A stretch of DNA of 64,000 nt from Hydractinia symbiolongicarpus (lineage: Eukaryota > Cnidaria > Hydrozoa > Anthoathecata > Hydractiniidae). This document shows positions 11,477 through 23,200 of the stretch, in pieces. Under the pieces are notes generated by a model. It had not been told where the DNA came from. It made no database searches and saw only the letters and a list, made by a program, of their open reading frames with translations. Position numbers and translations under genes: made by a program. Location: NCBI RefSeq assembly GCF_029227915.1, contig NC_079877.1:21787851-21851850 (forward strand). The letters are read 5' to 3'. The first letter of the stretch is position 1, and every line of letters starts with the position of its first letter.

Positions 11477-13151
11477 TTATGTTTTCATCATATCCATATA
11501 AGATTGTTCTGTTTGAGACTGTAAGTCAACAAAGCTAGGAGAGGGTATTACAACCTGTTGATTCATACCAGCTGCAACTTGATGATTAATAATGGGCATA
11601 GGTCTTGACATGCTGAGTTGGTGGTATGGCTGTGGCATAGCTAAATGGGTGAGGGCGGCCTACACCCTGCGAAGCATCCTCTGCCATTTCGATATCAAAC
11701 AAAACATCTGAAATGCGTTTTTCGGCTAATCTTTTGTCAAGTTTATTCAATTGTGACAGTTTTTCGTCATGTAAACAGCAAACGCGGACATTTTAAACTT
11801 TTGCGATTCTTCATCGGGAGCTGTCTTCTTTGAATTGGCTGTAATAGCGTCAGTACACTTCGAAAGTAAATCGAGTTTCTTTTCAGCAAGTTCCTTCCTT
11901 TTATTTTGCGGTGAAGTAATATCATTTCCATTTTCACCGACTTCCTGCAAATACATTCTCTTCAGTGTCTGTGCTTTTCGAAGCACCAATGACCGGTACA
12001 AGAACGCTAGCCTTTGGTAGCGTACCAATTGCTGACATATAGCTCGTCCACCCCCTGAACACCTTTTGTGCAAGACGTTCATTACCACCAGAAACTCATC
12101 AAATCATTCACGATTTTTGGTTGCAGCAAAAAAACTCCATTGTCAGCACCGACCGCAGATCAGGGAGAGACGAAGTGAGAATTTCGAAATTGAATTACTT
12201 AAAGGACTTTTCACATATGCTAAATATTGTGGATGACAACTTGAAAGAAAAAGAGATCACTCTCAAGAAAACCGGCACCAAGAAAAAGTATTGAATATCT
12301 ATAATCCGATGTGTAAATGTTAATTTGTGCAAAAGCATAAAGCGTATTATCATTAATGACTATTTGCTCCAAAATTGCTCTTATTTTAGTCTATTTTCTC
12401 ATATTAAGTGTTTATATTACAGTTCACACTATTTAAAATGTTAATAAATTGTATGTATCGGATTAATTGTTATGTAAAAAATTAATTTTATTACGAAGAC
12501 TACTTTACTCAATATCTACTCTAAAATTTGTTCAAACTTGCTCCTCTTTCAAATTTCCCCCATCAGTAACTCTTATTTTACGAGTCCAAATCACTAATTT
12601 AAGTATTTTAGCATTAATGAGCACTGCAAGAGCTTTTTCGTAAAATGACAATTCACTCCAATCATGCTCATATTTTGAAAAATAACTGTCTTTGTGTCGA
12701 ATCATGCTATGAAAATACATCTGCAACATAAATTTTGTAGCAAAAAGACTATCACAGCTCCAGAAATGTTCATTTATGTGAATTTCCATAATTTTGCAAT
12801 CGATCTCCTTAGAAAGCTCTTTTCCCAACTGTGTTCTCAGACTGTTTATCTTTGTCTTTACTGAATCGACGGTGGTATTCAAAGACATTGCCATTTCTGA
12901 GTATGCTAATCCCTCTGAATCACGATTTGTGTAATTCTTATGGAAAATATCCCACAAACAAAGGTTGACTTCAAGCAATTCGATGAGTTCAGAAGTTTCT
13001 TCATCTGTCTAATCTTTGGCGGCCTTGGCTTTATCATCAACTTTTAGCTTTAGTTCTTTTTTCTTTTTAGCAGCCGTTTTCTTCTTCTCTTTCTTTTTTT
13101 GGCAAACAAATCGCCATTTTTGATCTCTGTTTCACTTTCTGACGTTTCCAT
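11477..13151 (-). pseudogene. MADF-type DNA-binding protein of the Harbinger element
   Basis: The second gene of PIF/Harbinger elements normally encodes a Myb/SANT or MADF DNA-binding partner of the transposase. From ATG at 13151 there is an acidic start, a Lys-rich stretch and then the MADF helix region (NLCLWDIFHKNYTNRD, then SVKTKINSLRTQLGKEL) at about 12780-12980. A second coding block (about 11690-12088) has coiled-coil character (KRKELAEKKLDLLSKC) and runs to a stop near 11477. An in-frame TAG near 13010 interrupts the first block. A gap of about 400 bp without a usable frame separates the blocks and may be an intron. Confidence 0.6.
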
Positions 13152-13269
13152 TTTGTCTTGTTCAACGTTCAATGAATGATGGAATGAGCATGTTTTTTTG
13201 TTTTGGAATATCAAAAGCAGTATTCGAAAGTCGAAAATGTTTGAAAGACGTTAGAAACGTTCGAAAGAC

Positions 13270-13574
13270 CCTCCACTGTTGATGTTTTTTGCACTCATCG
13301 CGGTTATTAAAAATGACTGTTTGATGAAATTCGACTCAAATGCGTCAAACAGCCATCAAACAGCAAAACTCGGTTTGATGAACCCATTTTGTTTGATGAA
13401 AAGTCTGATCACGATCAAACTTAATCAAACTTCATCAAACTCAAGTTTTTTCTTCTTTTCTAATTTTTTCGAAAAAATCGTGTTTGATGGTTCAACTCAA
13501 ATGCATCAAAATTTTCATCAAACTCGGTAGTTTGATGGAGTTTGATGAAAAGTTTGACGCATTTGCGCACACCT
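13270..13574. repeat. Harbinger right terminal and subterminal repeats
   Basis: Mirror of the left end, with at least eight TTTGATGAA/TTCATCAAA words, several adjacent to TCAAACTC, and the terminal repeat at 13548-13574. Confidence 0.75.
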
Positions 13575-13577
13575 TTA

Positions 13578-14115
13578 GAGAATCGCTGTGGTGGACAGTA
13601 TGTTACATTTCAAACAAATTAGGAACAAACCTGAAAGCGAAAGCAGATTAACATTTTTATCCGTCTTAAGATGTCCCACCGTAGTACCAAAATTAAACAA
13701 AAAACATGGTCCATTTTGAGCAAACACGAGACAGTAAAATTGTTGATGTTACTACACCTGGTAGCAATGGTGGTTCCAAATAGGATTAAAATTAGCTACC
13801 AGCTATCATTTCCATTCTTGTTGACAAAAACAGATACTTCAGAGAAGAGAATTGTGCGTAACATATTCGCGAATCGAGCTTCTAAAACGAATTTTGCAGA
13901 ATATTTTATTCCGATATAAAGTTTTACTTTATTTTAAATCAACGTCTACCAGAATCTCGCAGCCATTTAAATCCTAAAATTTGCTAAAAATATCTTTATT
14001 TCAAGTTCAATATCACTTATCACTCGCAATTTTCTTTAAGAACATAGCTATTTTGTAAATACACCTCAAAGTTCGTTTGTCATGAAAATATTATACTTCA
14101 TTTTAAAAAGATTTC
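13578..14115. other. AT-rich spacer between Harbinger element and host gene
   Basis: No supported gene. A short plus-strand open stretch (13671-13919) has no recognisable domain. Confidence 0.6.
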
Positions 14116-14121
14116 TTTATT
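14116..14121 (-). terminator. Polyadenylation signal of the bHLH gene
   Basis: AATAAA on the minus strand, 35 bp past the stop codon at 14156-14158, in AT-rich DNA. Confidence 0.6.
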
Positions 14122-14155
14122 TTGAAAAGAATACTATATAATATTTTTAAAACTA

Positions 14156-17100
14156 CTAAGAAGAATTTAGAAGTGAATAAGAACCATAAGTTGGTCCGCA
14201 TTTTTCTTTGTTTATTCTTGTGTCCACCTTATAATTTTCAATGTTGCCAATTCCAACATATTTACTTGCATTATTACAGTTTATGTTGCTAAGATGTGTA
14301 AACATAGCATTTTCATTGGTGGCTTCAGTGTTCAACTGATACAAATGATTTTGTGTGTATGGTTGTTTATTGTTCCAAATATTTTCGGGAAAGTTGTTTT
14401 GGTAAAGGTTAAATAATCTCCTCCCACGGTGATCCACCCGATTATTTTTTTGCGGTAAGGTGTTAATGTTGTTTAATGGCAATTCAGGGTTGCTGTTTGG
14501 CGAAGATTGCAATATACTCATGATGCTTTTTATTGGACTACATTCTGTCGCAATATTCTGTCGAGTTCGCTGCATGTTATTTTGTATGTTTGACATATTT
14601 TGAAACATTGGTTCGTTCAACGACATTTCTTGGGGAAGCCATTGGTTCCAGTAGTTGGATATTTGATTAACGTTATTTTGGGCAATAAGATTGTCGATTG
14701 CGTAAGGCATGTTCGATTCTTGGCCGGAAATAAGAGTGTCAGCAGAGAAATTTGTAAAATTTGCAGCCATTAACATATTTTCGTGAAAGTTCGCTTCTTG
14801 TAAACCGTTGCTCATTACGTTGCATGTGTTATTCACTAGAGCCTCTGCGGAGAAGTTGGAGAAACCAGGCTGAATGTTCTGTTGTTGCATGTTGGTTGTT
14901 GGAACAGGGGCTGGTGCAAATATATTTAGTATAGTTGGTAGAGACGTTGGGAATTGTAAATCTGGTTGATGGTTGAGTTTTTGACGGGGAATATTTTGTT
15001 GTTGTTGTCGCTGCTGTTGCTTTGTTGGGTTATGAATAGCACGTGTTTTCTGTCTGGCTTTCACGTTGTTAATTTTCTGATGTTGTTTTGATTCGTTTAT
15101 ACAAGATTTTTTTAAATCACAATGCTTTTTACTTGCTGGCTGACATAAGGACTCGGCAGAAAAATCGCTGGAAGACGTTACGTCTCCCCCTTTGTTTTGA
15201 GAGATTTTCCTTGACTGGGAGAGGTCAGTCACATCACACATACTTCTTTTCCGTGGCCTTCCAATATTAGGGAAACAGATCACGGGACTTGAACATTGTT
15301 CGTTACTACGATCTGATATTGTAAAGGCGATGGAAACGTCCGTCTTTTCCATCTCTAACCATTTATTCTTAACAGTTCGATCATTCATTGTGCGTGGGTA
15401 TACCGCATTAGCTTTCTTCTTGGTAATAATCGAGTTTCCAGAGTTAATAACATCTATTTGTAGGACAGCATTGGAGTGGTCTGATGAAGTCTTTACTAAA
15501 TAGTTTTCCTGACTGGTACTGTCTGTGTGTGTATTTGTCCCAACCACAGTACACGTAAGAGTTGTTTTTAAGCCAGTCAATTTGGATTTGATTGGCGAGG
15601 TGAAAGATAACTTAGCAGCGGACGCACTGTTACAGCATAAACCTGCTGATGTTGTCATATCAGCAAGACTGTTCCCTTTAGATGAGCTTGCCACAGCTTT
15701 TGTTATAAGTGGCTTCACTACTTCACTAATACATCGACATGTTGTGGATGTTACAGGTAATGAACTCTTTGTTGCTGTTGTTATTATTGTTGTGTTTTCT
15801 ACCGTTGACAATGATCCTACTCCTTTTAAAAAACTATTTATTTTATTCTTATCTTTTATTCCTTGTTTTTCATTTCGTTTAGGTTTGTTTTTGTTCGTAA
15901 ACTTGCTTTCTAGGACAAATGACGTCAGCAACATGTCACTATTATGAGCATTCACCAACACATTTCCCCAACGTTTTGAAGATCCGTCATTGCCAGAAAT
16001 ACTACTCGATGTTGAAACATTTGTGATGTGTTGTGTTGTGGAGGCATTGAGACTCTTAGCAGGCAAATCAGATTGTAAATTAATCATTTTGGTATTCTGT
16101 ATGACACAGTTAATCGTGTTTGGTTCTAACAACGCTTTGACTGTATGACCACTACTCGACAAACGAGATCCTTGTGAACATGATGACGACATTGATGACG
16201 TGCATACCTGATCGTGACTTTTTTCATGATTCGTAATACTTGCACATAAGACGGGCGTAGTGAAAACAACATTGTCGGGGCAAGAGTTCACTTTAACAGG
16301 TTCTTCAACCAGCAGACTGTCTATTCCAAAACTTTGTGTGGGAGAGGCTACTTTGTTCCAAAATTTCAAGGCCTTCTCCGTCTTGGCCCTATTTTCAGGA
16401 TTAACAATACTTTTTTCTAAAACACCTTGGTGCAGAACCTCCGGCGTCAAATCGCTGGGGTTCATTGACAAATTGGTATTTAATTTCGTTAGCGAAACAA
16501 TTGGATTTTTGGGAGCGTGGCAAGGTAATTCCAGTTTTTCTTTCTCATCTTCTCTTCCCGAAGACAGACTAACAAGCGCGTCTTGTACTCCGCTGCCTGA
16601 GGCAACAGCAGAATGTCTCTTGGTTTCTGTTGTAACATGAAGAAATGCATCATTTTTATAGGTTGTAGATATTGGTAATAGGGACGAAACAGGCCGCCAT
16701 AGATTCTTCTCATTATCTTTACTATTATTTCCTGACGTGCTTGATGTTGTTTTTGCCTGTGAAACATGCTTCCTCGTACTACACACTACTTTGGTTGCGC
16801 AAGTCTGACGCGTGAGAACATCCGAACTACTGCTTTTCAAAGGAGAACTGATACAAGGCAAAGATGTGGCACCAACAATTTGGTTGCTTGTTAGTTGGGC
16901 TTTAGCGCTCGAGACGTTATTACATTGGTGTGCGTTGATATTGGTCAAAACATTGGACAACTGTGAGTTTCCAGTCGCACTACTGAAATGAGGCGCACTG
17001 AATAAGGGTGCATTTACAAGAATGAAATTATAAGACATAGGTGCATCTGTGACAGCGGAAGTACTCGACAAGGAAGCATGTTGTGGTGAAGCGGGTTGTA

Positions 17101-17247
17101 TCATAATTTCTTTCGCTAAAGACGGATTATCGGTCACGACTTTGATGTCATCAGGAATGTTTACCGAATGCTGACGTAGCAATTTTACTAATTTTATGAT
17201 GATCATTTCCAAATCGTTAATACGTGATAACAGTTTCTGTGGCACAT
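14156..17247 (-). CDS. Terminal exon of USF3-like gene
   Basis: Open for 1030 codons to TAG at 14158-14156. It starts after a pyrimidine-rich acceptor (TTTTGTTTCAG, AG at 17249-17248) with two bases that complete a codon split by the intron. The first residues (LLSRINDLEMIIIKLVKLL) extend the bHLH as a possible zipper. The rest is low complexity, rich in Ser, Thr, Asn and Gln. It includes a Gln tract near 15010, a basic patch (GRPRKRS near 15255, possible nuclear signal or AT-hook) and three copies of (D/N)FSA(E/D)(S/A/T)L near 15155, 14850 and 14740. It ends with Asn-rich sequence. Confidence 0.8.
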
Positions 17248-20200
17248 CTGAAACAAAACATAAAGATGCAGTCTAACAAAGCTTGATTACGGTCAATTCT
17301 CCAAATTTTCTTAAAAAAGAACAAGGTGCATATTAGTTTTCTATAATTCCTAAATATTATGGTGTTTCGGGTATAACACATTTTTTAAGAGATTAATTTT
17401 CCTGCACATTTAGTTACCGCAGTCATAGCAAAAACAGCTGACCAAGTTTTTTTATTTTTCGGAAAATGTTCCCGGTAAAAGTTCAAAAATGAATGTTACT
17501 TCGAGCTGATCAATTACTCTAGGTAAATAATGCTGCACATCCATATAGGTAAAAATACTTTTTCTCCAAAAAATTTTTTATCGAAACTTCAGTTAGTAAG
17601 GTATACCGTGTCGCACATACGTATAGGCATATTACCCTGTTTTAAAAAACTATATCCAACTTTAAACACTATGTGCAGCTAAAACAATCACTCAGCAATT
17701 TTATTTTGTGAAAAAGTTTTTCAAAAATTTAAAAATAAAACACAGTTTACAGCCTTTTTTACTCTGTTAGATAATGCAAAAACAATGGTTTGAACAATGT
17801 TTTATTTTGCGAGAAAGTTACCGTGAAAGTTGAAAAATTAATCGGCTAAGATAAGAAGCTCTTATACTTAGCTGCATTAAAACTTCACAAGGTTAGCAAT
17901 AAATTAAACTAGCCAGCTAGCTTACCAAAGCTGAACTTAGTCATGCTCCCTCAAGATCTACGTTTGTAGCCTAAATCTTAAAATTCGTTAGTTTCAGAAT
18001 TCTACATAGCTAGAAAACGTGAAAATATGTTAATCTTAACATGCAAAACATATAAAATTTTGTTTTTTGTTTTTAAAAACACATCTATTGAAAATGTTAA
18101 CCATAACTATTCTTTTTAATTAATGAATAAAAACAAATAGCATAATAACATATAACAAAATAAAATATTTCAAATCATGTTTTTTCAAGGACTTTGCAAG
18201 ATCAAAGAAGCCGCCGCTACCGTTTTGCGTGACAGACAGACAAAATACGGCTATTATTATAGAGAAGTCGTTAGCCCGTGGAAAAATCCACAGGTTCGCC
18301 CGTCCTTTAAATTTAATCGTCGCAACAAAGTGGACAAAAACATATCGCATTTGGTATTGGTGCGTATTTTTAAAATTTCGTGTTTCCGTTACGGGACGCG
18401 GCTTTCGCGGACACACAGACAAAATACGGCTATTATTAAAGAGACTAGCCGGTATCCAGTGGAAAAATCCACAGGGTCGCCCGTCCTTTAGATATCGCAG
18501 ATGTCGTATTTCCGTAGCACAACGTTTTTCTTGCGCACAAACAGACATACTGAATACAGCTATTTTTAAAAAGATTAAATTGAAGTGTTAAAAGGATAAG
18601 ATGGCGAAAACATCCCTTTCGTTAAGGAATTGTTTCTATAAACAATAAAAACGGTTGTTTTTTATATCGGCTTTTGTATACTGAACAATTTCAAGTGGCT
18701 AACCACAAAGGCATAAATAAACTGTTAAAGCTGTAAGGATAGAACTACTGCATTATACAAACCTTGTTTTTCTTTTTCGTTGATGTATAGAAATGCACGC
18801 TCGAGAACGGAACATTTACTCTAAATTTAATTAAATAAAATAAAATTCGATATTGCGTGAAGTAATCTAGATTTTTCTCAGCTATCTTAATTCTAAGGAA
18901 ATACAGTATAAAAACAAAAACAATCCGACAAAAGAAGGTTTTATGGGATTATAACAACTTGAACACCAGAAAGGTGGCAGTAACCATTTTAAAATTAATT
19001 CAAATTTTTTTCAAATAATTTTATTTACCAAAGGTTATTTTCAGACTTTAAATATCCGCATTAACACATGCTATTTTTTGTTATAATACTTTATCACGAA
19101 TTTACAACTAAAATAAATAAAATCTGTTTTTGTTCCGCGAAATATACATAGCAAAATACCGAATAACATAAAAACGAGATTAGTTAGGAGCACATTTTTA
19201 ATTTGCAGCGAAGTAGTGCACATATGGTTTGTTTACTTGTATCATTTGCACAATTAGTTTGTCATACAATCTAATAATTAATATTTGGTAATAATAGCTT
19301 GTATCTGTTTGTCAAGATTGGTGATGTTGCGGACATTTACCCCGTGTCTCCAAGGTACTTTATTTTATTTTTCAAGCAACATTGGTAAAAATAACAATAA
19401 CTTAGTTTAATAATACTAATAGCGCTTTTAAAATGATTGCTGACCTATTAAAGAATATTCACATTATTCTAAAAACGTGGCTACATGATGGTTAACATAT
19501 CAAAAAATACGCACAAATCTACAAACAATTTGTTACTGGGAGATACCCCAGTCTTGAAATGAGCAGCGCTAACGCTCAAACTCAGGAGCATCCCCTCGTT
19601 TGCGATAGTACCGGGCAGTTGCTTGAGTCACGCGCCTGCGATATCATTTTTAACTATTTTCTCACATACTCAAAGACTATCCTGAAGAAGTGTACTTAAT
19701 TTGAACATTGGAGGTTTGTTCAGGTTGTTTTAAAGAGGCTAGCATTTGTTTTGCATGCTCGTCAAAATTTTCGGATTGTTTTCGTTGCATATTAGGTTGT
19801 CTGTTGGCTACAATGATATGCTAGCAACTTAAAAACCGCGTAATCCATGGTTCAAGCCTCCAGGCCACCAGTGAAGCGAACAAGCAACAAACGTATGTAT
19901 ATTTTTATTATTGTTTTTGCACAGATTTTGTTTATTCTGCGGAGATTAGAGGAACGTGTGATAGTGCATACAGATCTATCTCTCCCTCTTCACAATATCA
20001 AACATTACTTAAAATACTTACTTAATGGGACTTTTAAAATGCAAACACTGGTAGCTCTCATGCTTTCATTCACTTAGTACGTGCTTCTTTTCACCAAGGT
20101 CATAGTAAATTTGGAAACACTTAAGGAATTCAGTGTTCTTGTATATCTTTCTTTGCAATTTGTTTTTCCAAGTTCAAAGGTGTCAACATCTAGAATTCAA

Positions 20201-23200
20201 ATAACTTAGAATGCGTGTTGAACAGGGCGATGCACTCATAAATACTTCGTCAATTTTATCAACCCTGGACCTTTCTAGGACTGTCTGTGAACTTGATTTT
20301 AACCAATACATGTTTGGTAAAATATTTATCTGGTAAGGTTATTGTATATCACTATCTAATGCATCTTGTAATAGACAGCTTGCGTTGTGACGTCATTTTT
20401 TTATATTTTACGGACCCTGGCAGGATTAAAACAGCGAGCGCAAGTTTATGTATAGTGCATTTCTAATTCATAAGCCACATAAGGTTTACATAAAAAATAC
20501 GTTTGACGAAATTAACCGGCCTGTTTGTCGTTGCTGCCAGGAAATAGCTAGGACGCCATGTGGTTAGATTCAAGTTATTTCCTTTCGCTTGATAAAGATG
20601 AGAAAACTTCGTATATATTAAAAAGCTCACCCTAGCCAATGATGAGGTATTGCTAGATTCTTTTTTCTTAAAAAAAGACTGGCAAAACGATCCAAAGTAT
20701 TTACCAGATATAACATTTGGAGATATCCATATGTACTTAGTAAAAAGTCCGAGTAGTGGATCATTCACGAGCCGGTGAACGCATTTAAATCATTCGATTC
20801 ATACAACTTTTTTATGTGGTCATGTACAAGACGTCTATTATCATAACATTGATGCAAAAAGCGAATTTTGTTACATTAAATCAGAGGTTTGTTTGTCTTT
20901 GCTATATTTGTTAGCTTTTTATTTTTTACGACTGCTTTCCTCTAAAATGCTTTATTTGTCTTTTTTTTTAGGTTTTACCAAGTCAGACAAGGCCAAAAAT
21001 AAAAACTATATGAAGTATGGGTTGCATTACATAAGAAGGAAGGCTGGGTCTTTACATGCATGGCTGGGTAAGCAGGTTATTAAATATTGTATATATAAAA
21101 TATTAGGCAACGTAGCTCTAATATCCCACATTCTGTTTAGACTTGGTTCAGCATGCAGCCATGTTGGGAATCTATTATTTAAGCTGCAAGCCAGTGCATT
21201 ATTAGAAATAAACGAAATTGCATGTACAAATTAAGTGACCATCTTTGTATCAAAAATCAGTTTCTTGAGAAAGGAATAGTTGATTCGCATATTTATAGTC
21301 TGTACTTTTCTGACCATGATGCTATTGTTTTACGATTCTAATAATAACTCTTTTATAGCACACTAAGTAATGAATAATCCTGGACCATCAACACCAAGTA
21401 AGTACATTTATGCACAACTTCTGCTCATAAATAAAATGTTTAATTGATACAAAAAACGTTATATTTGTTCTTTTGTTATTTTATACTCTAAATATTGTAT
21501 CTCACAATGATAGCTGCTTTAAGTCTGTTCCAATGCACAATGTGCGCATAAAACCAATATTTTGGATTTTGGACAATGAATTCTCCATTCACAATTTTTT
21601 TTTACCAATATTGCTGGACTAACACTTTATATTTTATATTTTAGTTACTTTATAGAAGTTCCAGCAAGGTCAACCTAATGAAGGTTAGTTCATATGTTTG
21701 TTTTTTTGTTTTTGATTTTTTTTACTTCCTTCCTTCCTTCTAATCCACAAAACGCAGACTTGAAACCATATTCATAATCCCGCGCTCTTGCTAACTATCA
21801 TGGGCAACGGAAACGAGAAAATGGTACAGGGTCGTGGTCATCTATCTACAGTTCGACTGCGAAACTACCAAATCAGTAAAAAACATGGCTATTTTGTACC
21901 GTATCGTCAAACGAACTTTGTTACGATAGTTAACGTTCACTTTTGTCAATTTTGACCTTAAGCAGCCATTTTTGTAAAGGTAGGACTAGACGAATCGTCC
22001 TGGGTTACAGATGGAACTTTACCGTCTATGGAACATGATGATAATGTCCTGGAAGCGATATTGCACAGCCTCGTTAAAAATCAAATGTATATTTGGAATT
22101 TCGAACAGGACTGATGACAAGTTTTAGAATCCCGAAACTATGTTAACAGAACTACCTTACTCTCGTTCTCAGGGCCTTTTGTCTCTTTTTTGGTATGATA
22201 GTCTTGCTACCCACAGAATACCAAAAAAGAGACAGAACTCTGGGAACGAGGGTGAGGTCTATCACCATAGTTATCTGTCGGTTTTTCCACCACACCCCCG
22301 AAGAAACAACTGTAATATCTCCCAGTCTGATGCCGATCGGCTTCTTGTTATTCATAACAAAAACTGTATGAAAACAACCACCATCCTGAAATGAGCTCAC
22401 AACAAATCTCGTTTTAATGTTATTCTATGGACTTCGCATGTGTATTTCGCAAAACAAAAACTGATAGGTTTATAGGGTTATTTCTCCTTTAATTCAAAAC
22501 GCCATAAATAATTAATTCTAGTGCTACGCGTTTGTAAAATTATACAGAAAAGTTAAGGCGGATTTTCACAACGCGAATTGTAAAAGAATTTGCGGCATTC
22601 AAAATACTGAATGTAAGCATTATTTCAAAATATTTTTGAATACAAATATTTCGCTGCTACAAATAGGAACTGTTTCTACTTTTCTTCCAAACAAATTTTT
22701 TGAAGCAAAATCAAAACAAACGAAACTGCACATTCTTAGATACATAATCACTTTCACACATCTAAAGGACCATATTTTCGGGAAATAGAAAGGAAATTTA
22801 TCAACATTGAGTAAATCAAATGCAGCTGTTTGTACAGTTCAAAAAGAGCTACTACCATTTTACTTACGGCCCTGGATCACTACTTCCGAATAAATTCCTC
22901 TATCCACTTAAGATAGAATACCCCGCTACACTAGGACCTAGACTAAGTAGTATTCCTGCTATATGGAACTAGCCGTCGTCCCCTAAAATGAGCGACAATT
23001 TTTTCTTCGTAAGCGTAAGGGAGACACGTTTAATTACCTCTACTGTAGTTACAAAAAAAAAACAAAAAAAAAACAGAACAACATACCTTTTTGTCGGCAG
23101 GCATTTGACATAACAAGTCAGCTAATTTAGAAATCCAGCCATTTATTTTTGCTTTTCTCCTTTTCTCTTCTACAACAGTAACGATACATTAATACGGTAA

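Larger units (their letters stand above)
11198..13574. mobile_element. Non-autonomous PIF/Harbinger transposon with TTA duplications
   Basis: The left end (from 11198) and the right end (to 13574, reverse complemented) share GCGCAAATGCGTCAAAC after AGG, followed on both sides by clusters of TTTGATGAA/TTCATCAAA. TTA stands directly outside both ends (11195-11197 and 13575-13577), matching the 3-bp TWA target duplication of PIF/Harbinger. No DDE transposase is present; only a MADF-type gene lies inside. The element must have been moved by a transposase made elsewhere. Confidence 0.85.

Noticed and set aside
15525-15947. 140-residue plus-strand frame opposite the host exon
   Set aside because: Shadow frame in low-complexity coding DNA, without start context or domain.
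19847-20077. Plus-strand ATG frame with a GTATGT donor as the first exon of a gene
   Set aside because: No following exon with matching phase or recognisable domain was found. It lies in an intron of the bHLH gene.
21371-21695. Plus-strand exon pair (ATG near 21371 with donor GTAAGT; a second block ending at GTTAGT near 21682)
   Set aside because: Joining needs an unusual acceptor, gives under 20 residues and no domain. Too weak to list.
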